From the NCBI GenBank assembly GCA_009380005.1, contig WHSQ01000014.1, forward strand, positions 1 to 53,712: a stretch of 53,712 nucleotides of DNA, read 5' to 3'. The position numbers and the translations under genes are program-made. The stretch comes from Actinomycetota bacterium (GTDB taxonomy: Bacteria; Actinomycetota; CADDZG01; WHSQ01). Every line of letters starts with the position of its first letter. The stretch's first letter is position 1. Of the stretch, positions 25,230-33,520 are shown piece by piece. The notes under the pieces were generated by a model that saw nothing but the letters and a program-made list of their open reading frames with translations, ran no database searches and was not told the DNA's origin.

Positions 25230-25997
25230 ATGATCCACGGCGAAGAGACGAACAAGCTCAGGGTACTGATAGTGGATGACGAATATCCGGCTCGTGAGGA
25301 ACTGCGCTACCTACTGCGCGCGTTCCCCGAGATAGAGGTGGTAGGTGAAGCCGCCCAAGCCGCCGAGGCGCTCGAGCTGATGCGTAACATCGATTACGAC
25401 CTGTGCTTCCTCGACGTCAAGATGCCGGGCGAGTCCGGCGTCGATCTCGTGAAACACCTAGCGGAGCTTCCTCACAACCCTGCCGTGATCTTCGTAACGG
25501 CCTACCCAGATTACGCGGTGGAAGCCTTCGATCTCGACGCGGTCGATTATCTATTGAAACCCTTCGATCAGGCGCGCCTGACTCGCGCACTCCAGAGGAT
25601 CGTAGAACGAGGGTCGGAAAGCATGGCGGAGGGCGGCCCCAGGGCCGAGACGGAGAGCATCCAGAGCGTCGACAAGATCCCCGTCCCCGACCGGGACCGG
25701 ACGGTGCTGGTAGACGCCGACGACATCTTGTACGTGACCGCGGCGCGTGGATACTCGTACCTGGTGACGGCGCAGGGACGCCACCTCGTCCCTTACTCGC
25801 TCGCCGACCTCGAGCGACGCCTCCGGGGCAAGCGATTCTTCCGGACGCACCGCGGCTACCTGATCAACCTGGAGCGCGCCATGGCCCTGGAGCCCGACTT
25901 CAACGGGGGCCTTCAGGTGTTGATGGACGACGAGCAGACGAGGGTGCCCGTCTCCCGGCGGCACGCACGCAGGCTGAAGCAGCTGCTCGGCTTGTGA
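25230..25997 (+). CDS. LytTR-family response regulator
   Basis: 255 residues: an N-terminal receiver (acidic pair VDDEYP at 16-17, phospho-acceptor Asp62 in FLDVKMPG, Lys110 in LLKPF) and a C-terminal LytTR DNA-binding domain (about 150-250, ILYVTAARGYSYLVT and FFRTHRGYLINL). ATG at 25230 follows GGAGG by five bases; an upstream in-frame GTG at 25218 overlaps that site. It lies 22 nt after the kinase gene. The regulator probably controls the symporter operon or acs; direct-repeat LytTR sites were searched for by eye in 21527-21838 without a clear hit. Confidence 0.92.
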   Translation: MIHGEETNKLRVLIVDDEYPAREELRYLLRAFPEIEVVGEAAQAAEALELMRNIDYDLCFLDVKMPGESGVDLVKHLAELPHNPAVIFVTAYPDYAVEAFDLDAVDYLLKPFDQARLTRALQRIVERGSESMAEGGPRAETESIQSVDKIPVPDRDRTVLVDADDILYVTAARGYSYLVTAQGRHLVPYSLADLERRLRGKRFFRTHRGYLINLERAMALEPDFNGGLQVLMDDEQTRVPVSRRHARRLKQLLGL

Positions 25998-26079
25998 CAC
26001 CGCCGCCTGGCGTGGTTAACGAGCGAGGATCGGACATACATATCCTTGGCGAAGCAGTCGTCACCATTGGGAGGGATGC

Positions 26080-26244
26080 ATGATGCGACGTGCAGTCGAT
26101 TGCAGCTGCGGTCACCACCTAGAAGCCGACGACAATGATGAGCTCTTCGTCGCTCTGCGGGCCCATGCAGATGTCTCCCATCCCGAGATGACCGACGACG
26201 AGATCCGCGCGATCATCAAGTCATCGGCACGAGACGCCGGCTGA
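26080..26244 (+). CDS. DUF1059-like small cysteine/histidine protein
   Basis: A 54-residue protein that resembles DUF1059 miniproteins: RAVDCSCGHHLEADDNDELF, then HADVSHPEMTDDEIRAII. Cys8, Cys10 and nearby histidines could bind a metal. GGGAGGG immediately upstream serves either of two adjacent ATGs (26080, 26083). It follows the LytTR gene after 82 nt and is closed by a strong GC palindrome at 26252-26273. It is shorter than most gene-calling cut-offs. Its function is unknown. Confidence 0.72.
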   Translation: MMRRAVDCSCGHHLEADDNDELFVALRAHADVSHPEMTDDEIRAIIKSSARDAG

Positions 26245-26251
26245 ACCACGC

Positions 26252-26273
26252 CGGCCGCCCGTACGGGCGGCCG
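26252..26273. terminator. Strong GC hairpin between convergent genes
   Basis: A perfect 9-bp stem (CGGCCGCCC / GGGCGGCCG) with loop GTAC lies eight bases after the DUF1059-like stop and between convergent transcription units. There is no T-tract, as is common for high-GC actinobacterial terminators. Confidence 0.6.
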
Positions 26274-26299
26274 ACAGGCACATCTGAGGTTGGCCTGCG

Positions 26300-26380
26300 C
26301 TACAGAACCGTATCGAGCACGACGAGCCAGATCACGATCACGACGAGAGAGACGATCAACAGTCGGTCCTCCAGTAGCAC
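26300..26380 (-). CDS. 26-residue single-helix membrane peptide downstream of the symporter
   Basis: A GTG-initiated ORF with an almost ideal ribosome binding site (GGGAGG, 7-nt spacer). It encodes a short acidic/basic head (MLLEDR) followed by one continuous hydrophobic helix rich in Leu, Val and Ile, ending LDTVL. It starts 94 nt after the symporter stop on the same strand. Very small accessory membrane peptides next to sodium:solute symporters and other transporters are known. Translation is not proven, but the combination of Shine-Dalgarno, uninterrupted transmembrane helix and position is hard to obtain by chance. Confidence 0.55.
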   Translation of the reverse strand: MLLEDRLLIVSLVVIVIWLVVLDTVL

Positions 26381-26474
26381 TACGTCACCTCCCTTTCAAC
26401 GGCCGACCGGTAGCCTGGAGCCACCGATCCACGCCACTCGAGATCGCGCAGTCTCGCCGCGACACGACCGGTCC

Positions 26475-28334
26475 TCACGACCCTCCCCCGCCGGCGGGCG
26501 TGGGCGCCTCCTTCTTCTTCCGCCTGAGACCCACCTCTGCGACGACCGGACGGGTCTCTACGATCGCCCGCTCGATCTGCTGCGGCCACGCACGGGACAA
26601 GCCGGCCTTGAAGGCGAGGCCCCACATCATGACGAACCCGATGATCCACCAGGTTATCTGCCATGACCACACCGGAGGCAGCCCGGCGATGGACAGGAAA
26701 TTGTTGCCGAGCACGATGCCGGGGCCGATGGCGAAGATGAACCACAGGGGCGTCACCACGAGGAGCACACGGCGCCATTTGCGCTCGACCGGGTTGGGGC
26801 TGTCTACGCTTGCAAGCCACTGCGTGAGCTCACGACGCACGGCGATCACTTCCGGCCGCTGCTCCTCCTCAGCCCGGCGCGTAAAGGCCGTGACCAGGAT
26901 CGCCGCCGCGAAGCCCACGATGCCGCCCCATCCGGCACTGTGTATGTTCGCCGCATACAGGAACCTCGGCACCGCGAACGTGAGGAGAACCGCCACGATG
27001 CCAAGGGCAAGCCCTACCGCAACGCCCTGGCGCGTGAACTTGTTGAGGAACAAGGTATCGACGAGCGGTACGTACAAGAGGAATCCGAACGCGGTGGCGA
27101 GTCCGCCCAGCAGCACGAGCGCCGCGGTGTTCGTCAGCGCTACCCACATGGCGACCGACACGATGACGAACACGAGGAATCGGCCCACCCACACCTGCTC
27201 GGCGTGGCCCGCGTCGGGCCGCATGTAGCGCACGTAGATGTCCCGCATCAGCATCGCTCCACCGGTTCCCATGTAGGCGGCCCCGGTCGACTGCATGGCC
27301 GCCAGAGCGCCGACGACGACGAACCCGGCGAGCGGTCCGCCGATGAGACTGTCGATGATCTGGGGCACCACCTGGGCGTCGGTATCGAAGCTGATCACTC
27401 CGTCCTCGAAGAGAGCGCGCGCGCCGAGGCCCTGGATCGCCGTGAAGAAGAAGAGAGCGAACCCGATGAAAAGCGTCGATGCGAATACCTGCTGCCACGG
27501 GAACGGTTTCGGGTCCTTGTTCGAGAACGCCCACATGTGGAACGCGGGGGACGCCATGATTCCCATCAGGGAGAACATATAAGTGAGCTGGAACATGCCG
27601 GTCCATTTCGTCTCCCCGATGAGCGTCGCCTCCCAAGCCCCGGGAACCTCGAGGTACTTATCCTCCAGGCTGTTGATACGCTCGAGGAAGGGATCCCAGC
27701 CGCCCATCTCATTGAGCACGACCGCACCGATCACGATTATGCCGATCCACAACAGGACGGCCTGGACCGAGTCCACCCACGCGACGCTGCGGATGCCTCC
27801 CGCGGCGACGTAGAAGAACACGATAGAGGCCAGGAAGATGCTTCCGAGAACGAGGGGCACGCCCGTCGTGACGTTGAAGATCGCGCCCGCGGCGACCAGT
27901 TGCACCGCCGTGTAGAAGGCGCTGTATAGGAACGCGATCACCACTATCAGCCAGCGGATCACCTCGCCCCATCCGCGCTCCGCGCCGTAGTAGTAGGAGT
28001 AGAGGTCGCCGGGGGTTATGAAGTTGTAACGTTTTCCCAGCAACCACAGGCGTTTGGCGAAGAACGTCGCGGTTATGGGGATCGTCAGCACATAGAAGGA
28101 AGCGAACGCGTATGTCAGGCCCTCGAATGCGATCAGCCCCGGGTGCCCGATGTACGTCCACCCGCTGAACGACGTAGCGGTCGCGGCGAGCAGGAACAAC
28201 CACATCGGAAGCGACCGCTCTGCTATCGACCACCGCCCCGTGGTCTTTGCCCACTGGAAGCCCTTGACGCCCCAGAAGACGCAGTACGCCCAGTAGACGA
28301 TGGCGAAGATCCATACCCAGGTACCGGTAGCCAT
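26475..28334 (-). CDS. Sodium:solute symporter family protein
   Basis: A 619-residue SSS-family transporter with about 13-14 helices, distinct from the acetate symporter at 22176. Typical elements are FSGWTYIGHPGLIAFEGLTY in helix 2 and GGIRSVAWVDSVQAVLLW in the middle. The tail after the last helix is long and basic, ending RRKKKEAPTP. The ATG follows GGGAGG by seven bases. It is convergent with the acetate/LytST operon and is followed by the small membrane peptide. Substrate is unknown; panthothenate/proline/monocarboxylate-type family members all look similar at this level. Confidence 0.87.
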   Translation of the reverse strand: MATGTWVWIFAIVYWAYCVFWGVKGFQWAKTTGRWSIAERSLPMWLFLLAATATSFSGWTYIGHPGLIAFEGLTYAFASFYVLTIPITATFFAKRLWLLGKRYNFITPGDLYSYYYGAERGWGEVIRWLIVVIAFLYSAFYTAVQLVAAGAIFNVTTGVPLVLGSIFLASIVFFYVAAGGIRSVAWVDSVQAVLLWIGIIVIGAVVLNEMGGWDPFLERINSLEDKYLEVPGAWEATLIGETKWTGMFQLTYMFSLMGIMASPAFHMWAFSNKDPKPFPWQQVFASTLFIGFALFFFTAIQGLGARALFEDGVISFDTDAQVVPQIIDSLIGGPLAGFVVVGALAAMQSTGAAYMGTGGAMLMRDIYVRYMRPDAGHAEQVWVGRFLVFVIVSVAMWVALTNTAALVLLGGLATAFGFLLYVPLVDTLFLNKFTRQGVAVGLALGIVAVLLTFAVPRFLYAANIHSAGWGGIVGFAAAILVTAFTRRAEEEQRPEVIAVRRELTQWLASVDSPNPVERKWRRVLLVVTPLWFIFAIGPGIVLGNNFLSIAGLPPVWSWQITWWIIGFVMMWGLAFKAGLSRAWPQQIERAIVETRPVVAEVGLRRKKKEAPTPAGGGGS

Positions 28335-28704
28335 GCCTAAACCTCCCGTGGTTCGACGTCGGCCGCACGTCTCAACACCGCTATCACCCTTGGATCGCGT
28401 TCACCTGCCCTCAGCACATGTGTCCACCTTTGAGGCTTGCTCGTACAGATCGAGCAGGCAAGCATCAATTCGCGGGAGGCCCATGGCCGCGTCAAGCGTT
28501 CCGTGTGTCGTCCGATAGGAGCAGCCGGCACGGCCGCTCGTCCGGCTCGACCGCTCGGGCCGCCAACCAGCCGTTCATGGTCCGTTGACAGCCGCAGGGG
28601 CACGGTGGCCCGTCCTTGGCCGCCGCTTTACCGGTCACCGCCTGGTTGCTATCCTCGATGTTCGAGATGGACGCGTGAGAAGGCCGCGTGAGGAGGCGAT
28701 GTGG
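28335..28704. other. Divergent intergenic region, about 370 nt
   Basis: This region separates the symporter (minus) from a small membrane protein gene (plus). It contains the symporter ribosome binding site, an imperfect inverted repeat at 28435-28463 (GCTTGCTCG / CGAGC..CAAGC), and the candidate promoter at 28627-28655. A minus-strand ORF ending three bases before the symporter (28337-28465, CxxC motif) lacks a ribosome binding site and has poor codon bias, and was not called. Confidence 0.4.
28627..28655 (+). promoter_or_regulatory. Possible sigma-70-type promoter for the small membrane protein gene
   Basis: TTTACC and TATCCT are separated by 17 bases and lie about 50 bases upstream of the start codon at 28705. 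Both hexamers are imperfect matches. Confidence 0.3.
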
Positions 28705-28980
28705 ATGCCGGCCACCATCGTTGGTGAACGCCTAACGGATGACGCCTTCGAGGAGGAGTTCGCTCGGCTAGCAGAGTCGATGCGAGCCGAAGGGAATGGA
28801 AGCGGTGACGGGCACGCAGACGAGCCCGGCGAGGGCGGTGAACGACCGTCGCCCGCTCGTGCCTGGCCGGTCGTCCCGGCGGTCGTAGTGACCGGGATCA
28901 TCGCGGCGCTGCTGACTGCTTTCGGTATGGTGACGCAGATCTGGGCCAACATGGCCGGGGCGCAGCTGCCGGGTTCCTAG
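28705..28980 (+). CDS. Hypothetical small membrane protein
   Basis: 91 residues: a polar, Gly/Glu-rich N-terminal half (ERLTDDAFEEEFARLAES) followed by one C-terminal transmembrane helix (PVVPAVVVTGIIAALLTAFG). ATG at 28705 is preferred because AGGAGG lies eight bases upstream; an ATG six bases earlier is too close to it. No known family is recognised. It is followed 59 nt later by another small membrane protein gene on the same strand. Confidence 0.6.
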   Translation: MPATIVGERLTDDAFEEEFARLAESMRAEGNGSGDGHADEPGEGGERPSPARAWPVVPAVVVTGIIAALLTAFGMVTQIWANMAGAQLPGS

Positions 28981-29039
28981 CGGTCTCCGCCACGGTCGCG
29001 CCGCGCCGGGCGCCCTTCGGAACGACGGAGAACCGCCGC

Positions 29040-29360
29040 GTGGGAACGAATCGCAAGCGAGCGAAGCACCCAGAGCGCTCTCCCCGCCGGGAGGGGTCGG
29101 CCACGAGCGCGGACCTCCACGACGCCTACCGGGAGTCCGCGCGCACCGCGTCGCGAAGCAGCCTCATGGGTGCGGTTGGGTTCGGTCTGGCGCTCCTGAT
29201 GCTGGCCCTCCTCGAGGGCTCGTTGCTGATTCCCGACCACACACTGGAGAGGTTCTTCTTCGTAGGGGGCCTCGTGGGTGGGATCACCTTCTCTCTGCTG
29301 GCGTGGCGCGCATCGCGCGTCGCCCGCCGATGCAAGGAACAACTCGAACGTGGCGTCTGA
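29040..29360 (+). CDS. Hypothetical two-helix membrane protein
   Basis: 106 residues: a basic N terminus of about 40 residues, two predicted transmembrane helices (about 42-62 and 72-90, GAVGFGLALLMLALLEGSLL and FFFVGGLVGGITFSLLAW), and a basic C-terminal tail. GTG start with GGAG nine bases upstream. No homology is recognised. Location after another small membrane protein gene suggests a short operon. Confidence 0.6.
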   Translation: MGTNRKRAKHPERSPRREGSATSADLHDAYRESARTASRSSLMGAVGFGLALLMLALLEGSLLIPDHTLERFFFVGGLVGGITFSLLAWRASRVARRCKEQLERGV

Positions 29361-29486
29361 GCTGTTGCGACGCGCGATTCGCGGCGAGCCGTGGCTCCAG
29401 AGCTTTTCTCATCACCGTGCGTTCCCTTCGGCTTTGGTAACCAGTCGTGAGATCCCGCCCAGACGAGATGAAAGAGAGGTGCGATC

Positions 29487-29720
29487 ATGGCGGAAACCCT
29501 GATGGTGACCTGTCACTCCTGCGGGACGACGTTCCCGAGCCCGTTACAGATGGACAACCGGGCCTTCGCGGACGCTCAACCGGGGGATTTGGCGAAGTTC
29601 CGGGAGGAGGGCAAGGACATCCCGGACGAGGTTGTGGCTTGGCACACGCTCAGAGCGGAGCTGACCTGTCCTTCCTGCGGGGAAATGGGCGCATACGAGA
29701 AGGCCGACTACTCCTTCTAG
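29487..29720 (+). CDS. Small zinc-ribbon-like protein
   Basis: 77 residues with two CxxC knuckles, Cys9/Cys12 (TCHSCGTTFPSP) and Cys61/Cys64 (TCPSCGEMGAYE), separated by about 50 residues. This is the arrangement of a four-cysteine zinc site. The ATG follows AGAGGTG by five bases. Function is unknown; possible roles include metal-dependent protein-protein interaction. Confidence 0.72.
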   Translation: MAETLMVTCHSCGTTFPSPLQMDNRAFADAQPGDLAKFREEGKDIPDEVVAWHTLRAELTCPSCGEMGAYEKADYSF

Positions 29721-29903
29721 GCGTCCTGAACCAGGCTTCGCACACCGGCAAGGCAGTGAGGTCCGGGAAAGGAACCCCGCAGAGCGTCGCCATCGATCGA
29801 GAAGACCGCACGCCCCCTAGCTCCCATCCAGCGACTGGCCCAGTAACGGAGTTGACCGTCCGCGGGGTCAAGAGGGCGCGGGCGATCGTTCTGGGGACGT
29901 TCG

Positions 29904-31511
29904 TTAAGAGCGGACGGTGATCGTGAGCGCCTTGCTCTGCGCCGATCGCCATGTCTTCGTGTAGCCGCTCACGACCGAGTATGCGGTGGTCTTCCGAGGC
30001 GACACTCTCAGTCTCGAGGCTCCCCTGACGTTGGTCCTTCGGATCGCTACCTTCGTCCACTTGGTGGATCCCCTCGGCATGGCAAACACGGTCAGCGGCA
30101 TGCCGATGATCGCTTTGCCCGTGGTCGCGTCCCTGAGCTTTACTCGAAGAATGGCCCGCCGTCCTCGCCGGATACTGGTCGTCGAGCTTCTGAGTATGGC
30201 CCTCGTCTTACGCGGTGAACCGGGGATCGCAAGTTTGTAGGTCGCGCTTGCGCTTGAAGACATGGATTGTTGGTCGGTCACCTTCGCGCTCACGCCGCCC
30301 GAGCCGCCGGCGGCGACCGGGCAGTAGGCGCTCGTCGCCAACCCCCCCACCCGAGTGAACGCACAGTCCGTACGGCTCGAGGACCAGCGGACCGAATACG
30401 AACGGCCGTCGGGCACGGAGACGGATGCCTTGACCGGGAACGCGTTGCCCGCGAACACGGAGCGCGGCACTGATATCGAGATCGTCGGCGGTGCAGGCGG
30501 AGCAGGCCCTCCCTCGAGGAAGCTGCTCCGGGACGTGTTCCAGAAGCTGTCGAGGTAGCTGCCGGCCGTGGGAGTGGCGTTGAAGTAGTCGTCGAGGCCG
30601 CAGTCGACCTCCCAGCTCGGCGCGGTGCTGCAGACCACCCTGGTCGATTTCTTCGAGGTGTCCACGTAGCACATGGTGTCGTTCTCATCGACGCAATGGC
30701 CTGCTCGCGTCGAGTTGGGCGAAGAATCTTGGACGCCCCCCAGCGTGTGGATCAGCTCGTGCACCTCTGCATAGTCCCAGCACGGGGCATCCACGCGCGC
30801 GTACATCGATCCTCGATTGTTGCGGTTGTCGCCCCCTGCTCGATCGTCGAGGTACATCTGGCCGAGACCACAGATCCCAACGGCGGCGTCCACCCAGATC
30901 AGGTACTTGCGGTCGCTTCGGTCGAAACCCTTCGCTTTGAGCTCGGAGATCATCGCCGAGAATGTGTCGACACCCGATGAGCTGAGCGTGACCTCCGGCA
31001 CCGAGAGCGAACAATCGACCTGGGTGGCGAAACGCACCCGGCGCCCGGAACCGGACTTGCCGGCGCTGACATTGATCGCGTAGTCGGCATCAGCCGCGTA
31101 GCGATGGATCAGGGGAAGTACCGCGTCGTAACGACTGCCGACATTCGAAGAGCGCGCGTACAGGGCCTGAACCCGATTGCCCGAAACCCCATCACCGATA
31201 CAGGCTATGGAGGTTCCGGCGCCGGCCGTCGAGGTTCCCGACTCCGTCTCGGCCACCTGGGCGTCTTGATGCTGTTTGCTTCGGCCGTAGCGGCGAGCCT
31301 TCAATTCGTCGAGCGTAGGACGGCGCCTGAGATCGACTCCTGGTGGGGGCTTCTCCGAACGGTGGACGCACGATCCGTCGGGCAGCTGAAGGGCGTCGTC
31401 CCCGCAGTCCTCGGGCGTCCCGGCGGCGCCGACGGACACGACGGAAGCGAGCATCACCGCGGCCACGGCCAGGCTCGTCGGCACCGACGGACCGCCGTTG
31501 GAGCCGATCAT
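29904..31511 (-). CDS. Secreted HExxH metallopeptidase-like protein with C-terminal Ig-like domains
   Basis: 535 residues. An N-terminal signal sequence (about 1-30, PTSLAVAAVMLASVVSVGAAG) leads to a cysteine-containing mature protein. The zincin motif HELIH is at 251-255, followed by a downstream GHC (His272) and DTMCY (Met280), consistent with a third ligand and a Met-turn. From about residue 380, two beta-rich regions resemble bacterial Ig-like domains, and the protein ends without a sortase signal. ATG at 31511 follows GGGGAG by five bases and overlaps the stop of the upstream gene (ATGA). An exported protease that acts on the cell surface or on external protein is likely; the substrate is unknown. 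Confidence 0.78.
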   Translation of the reverse strand: MIGSNGGPSVPTSLAVAAVMLASVVSVGAAGTPEDCGDDALQLPDGSCVHRSEKPPPGVDLRRRPTLDELKARRYGRSKQHQDAQVAETESGTSTAGAGTSIACIGDGVSGNRVQALYARSSNVGSRYDAVLPLIHRYAADADYAINVSAGKSGSGRRVRFATQVDCSLSVPEVTLSSSGVDTFSAMISELKAKGFDRSDRKYLIWVDAAVGICGLGQMYLDDRAGGDNRNNRGSMYARVDAPCWDYAEVHELIHTLGGVQDSSPNSTRAGHCVDENDTMCYVDTSKKSTRVVCSTAPSWEVDCGLDDYFNATPTAGSYLDSFWNTSRSSFLEGGPAPPAPPTISISVPRSVFAGNAFPVKASVSVPDGRSYSVRWSSSRTDCAFTRVGGLATSAYCPVAAGGSGGVSAKVTDQQSMSSSASATYKLAIPGSPRKTRAILRSSTTSIRRGRRAILRVKLRDATTGKAIIGMPLTVFAMPRGSTKWTKVAIRRTNVRGASRLRVSPRKTTAYSVVSGYTKTWRSAQSKALTITVRS

Positions 31512-32035
31512 GTTCGCTCCCCGGGGCCGCGTGGGGACGCCTTCACACTCCGAGCGGGGCCCCCACCGGCACGCGTGCCGTCGTGGGGGCAGGCGGGGTT
31601 GCTGGGACGGCGGGGCTGCTGCCTCCCGCTGGTCGTCTGCTCCTCGGCACGCGCACTGCCGCGGGGGCACCCGGCAGCCCCGACTTCGTTCGCCGCGGCC
31701 CCAGCTTCCCCCGCGGGTCCCTGGGGCGACGCCGTCGTCCCTTCGTCGGGCTCGTCCCCCGCGGCCGTTCCCCGCCGTTCAGGGATCCCGCCCGAGACCA
31801 CTGCGACCAGGGGCGCGTCCGTAGATTCCTCAACCGTGAAGGGGAATATGGGATCCAGATCGGGCCGGGCGGGCGCACCGACCGCTATCGACAGCCGCCC
31901 CTCCGTAGCCGGCGCGCGCAAGGTGCCTTTCTCGAGCGAGATATCTGGAGCGTCCCGCACGAAGATCGTCACGGCGGCCACGAGTGCGACCACCCCTGCG
32001 AGTGCCGTCAACCATCCCTGAGACGCGGTTTTCAT
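31508..32035 (-). CDS. Hypothetical membrane-anchored protein between sortase and metallopeptidase
   Basis: 175 residues with one N-terminal transmembrane segment (about 8-26, GWLTALAGVVALVAAVTIFV) and a low-complexity, Ala/Gly/Pro-rich remainder with one cysteine. There is no LPxTG-like signal. It sits 18 nt after the sortase gene and overlaps the metallopeptidase gene by 4 nt, so the three genes form an operon. The C-terminal half could be non-globular. No known family is recognised. Confidence 0.6.
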   Translation of the reverse strand: MKTASQGWLTALAGVVALVAAVTIFVRDAPDISLEKGTLRAPATEGRLSIAVGAPARPDLDPIFPFTVEESTDAPLVAVVSGGIPERRGTAAGDEPDEGTTASPQGPAGEAGAAANEVGAAGCPRGSARAEEQTTSGRQQPRRPSNPACPHDGTRAGGGPARSVKASPRGPGERT

Positions 32036-32053
32036 ATCAGAGCCTTGCGGCTC

Positions 32054-32896
32054 TTATACCCATCCATACCCGGACGAAGCGGTCGCCCGGAAACGCCACC
32101 GCTGCAACCCGCCGGCGCGCTCATCGAGGCGCGCGTGCACGATGAGTCGACGGGCCGCGGAGAACTTAGGATGGCACGTCACGAGCGCAAGCTCCCTCCT
32201 TTCGGACGGCGGCACGATGATGGTTCGGTCTGAGGGAAGCACGACCTCGAGCCGGCTTACGCGATAGATGAACCGTCCCCAGGCGGCGCGCACTACAACG
32301 CGATCGCCACGGCGCAGCTCGCCGAGGCGGAAGAAGTCTGCGTGGGCAAGGGTGCGGTGGCCACCGACCACGACGCGCCCTCGCTCTCCGGGCCAGATGT
32401 CCTTGAAGTCAGAGCAATAGGGAGGTGCGAAACCCCGGCCGCATGAGGGATAGTGACCCGGACCTCGAGCGAGCTGCGGCGCGTCGGCGCCGTGACGTAC
32501 GAGCTCGTGGAGACCGATCGCGGGGATCGAGAGCCGGAAGACCGGCTCACCCGGGCCGGGTCGGAAGGAACGAGGCGGACCGTGCGGGCGGGTGGCGTGA
32601 GCCGTGCGGTCTGTGTGCGACGACGTGCGTTCCGACGGCAGGCGCGCACCTAACTGCTCAGGCTCGTGGTGCACGGGCGCGTCTCTTCCACTGACCGCAC
32701 TGGGCAACTCGAGTTCGGTCGAAATACCCTCGCCTCTCGCGCTGAACTCAAGCGCCGGGACTACCGCTGCGGTACGGACGTATGCCCAAGCCTGCGGCAC
32801 CGTTGCGACGAGCAGCACCGCCATCGCCGTTGCCGCATGCAGTCTTCTATATGGTCGATGTCGCGCTTCGCCCATACGCGAGGAGTGCTTCCTCAT
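32054..32896 (-). CDS. Class E-like sortase
   Basis: 280 residues: a basic N terminus, one transmembrane helix (about 20-40), a linker, and a C-terminal sortase domain (about 118-257). The catalytic triad is clear: His180 (VVVGGHRTLAH), Cys241 (LALVTCHP) and Arg249/250 (AARRLIVHARL). Two extra cysteines (about 152 and 161) lie before the catalytic histidine. Sortases covalently attach surface proteins carrying an LPxTG/LAxTG-type signal. ATG at 32896 is the most plausible start (GGGGGA seven bases upstream); the frame stays open to a GTG at 33019. No substrate with a clear sorting signal is encoded nearby. Confidence 0.83.
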   Translation of the reverse strand: MRKHSSRMGEARHRPYRRLHAATAMAVLLVATVPQAWAYVRTAAVVPALEFSARGEGISTELELPSAVSGRDAPVHHEPEQLGARLPSERTSSHTDRTAHATRPHGPPRSFRPGPGEPVFRLSIPAIGLHELVRHGADAPQLARGPGHYPSCGRGFAPPYCSDFKDIWPGERGRVVVGGHRTLAHADFFRLGELRRGDRVVVRAAWGRFIYRVSRLEVVLPSDRTIIVPPSERRELALVTCHPKFSAARRLIVHARLDERAGGLQRWRFRATASSGYGWV

Positions 32897-33475
32897 CGCC
32901 CAGTCCCCCAGACGGGTTCGGACATGTCTGCCTGCCGTGAACGCCAGCCGCCGATCGATTCCCTTCCATCGGAACCCTCGCGCGCAGATTTCGCAAGCAA
33001 ATGGACCACTCTGCGTCACCCAACAACTGCGAACCGCTTGGGTTCGAAGGCGATTGGATCTCTTCGGCCGGATCCACCGCGCGTGTCCGCTGCGTGTGGA
33101 CTAGGAAAGGCGCTCGGTCTTACCGGTGACGCAAGCCCGGTCGTGTTTCGGTGAATGACGCAGGGCCACGGCAACTCCGCGCGCGCATGCCCCGGTGGCT
33201 AGTGATCGTCCCTGAGGCCACCCCAAAGGCAGATACATCCGCTTCAGCGCCGAGCCATTCCACGCCGGCCAGTTCTACCCAGATGCAGCGGGACGCCTAC
33301 GGGCGCCCCATCTGTTTGGCCGATACAGCGACGCGCTACACCCCAAAGCGGCTTCCCGAACGGCTAGGCATATGGGTGAAAGAGTCGGAGTTGTCGGCCA
33401 ACCGCTCGCGTGGGCGAGCCCGGCCGCAAGAAGCATCGGTGAGCGGCCCCGACACGGCCTCGATGGAGACATGCA
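32897..33475. other. Intergenic region of about 580 nt with no supported gene
   Basis: This stretch lies between the sortase start and the terminator of the LVIVD protein gene. An open plus-strand frame from 33151 runs into the antisense of the next gene, has no known similarity and is treated as a shadow. Two GACGCA-containing segments near 33125 and 33160 recall pieces of a c-di-GMP-I riboswitch but do not fold into one and have no gene downstream. Otherwise nothing was seen. Confidence 0.4.
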
Positions 33476-33503
33476 AGAACGGGGGCCGAACCGCCCCCGT
33501 TCT
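33476..33503 (-). terminator. Intrinsic-type terminator of the LVIVD protein gene
   Basis: A perfect 11-bp stem (AGAACGGGGGC / GCCCCCGTTCT) with a 6-nt loop lies 17 nt after the stop codon of the minus-strand gene. Only a few T residues follow on the minus strand. Confidence 0.7.
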
Positions 33504-33520
33504 CACTGGTCTCGATGTCG

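Noticed and set aside
26940-27929. Long plus-strand frame opposite the second symporter, rich in Glu, Arg and His.
   Set aside because: It is a typical antisense shadow of a membrane protein gene in GC-rich DNA.
28337-28465. 42-codon minus-strand ORF with a CxxC motif ending three bases before the symporter start.
   Set aside because: It lacks a ribosome binding site, has many codons rare in the rest of the window (ATA, AGA, ACA), and overlaps an inverted repeat.
29852-29871. Inverted repeat TTGACC-N8-GGTCAA between convergent genes.
   Set aside because: The stem is only 6 bp with no T-tract and no promoter next to it; too weak to call a terminator or operator.
32897-33019. N-terminal extension of the sortase from GTG 33019, containing a C2H2-finger-like FACEICARGF pattern.
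   Set aside because: There is no ribosome binding site at 33019, the second pair of zinc ligands is not properly spaced, and a sortase would not begin this way.
33040-33070. GGTTCGAA, which looks like a tRNA T-loop.
   Set aside because: No acceptor stem, anticodon arm or CCA-proximal pairing could be built around it.
33110-33190. Pieces resembling a c-di-GMP-I riboswitch (GTGACGCAAGCC and ATGACGCAGGGCCACGG) on the plus strand.
   Set aside because: The upstream half with GGCAAACC is missing, the pieces do not pair into the known fold, and no plus-strand gene follows.
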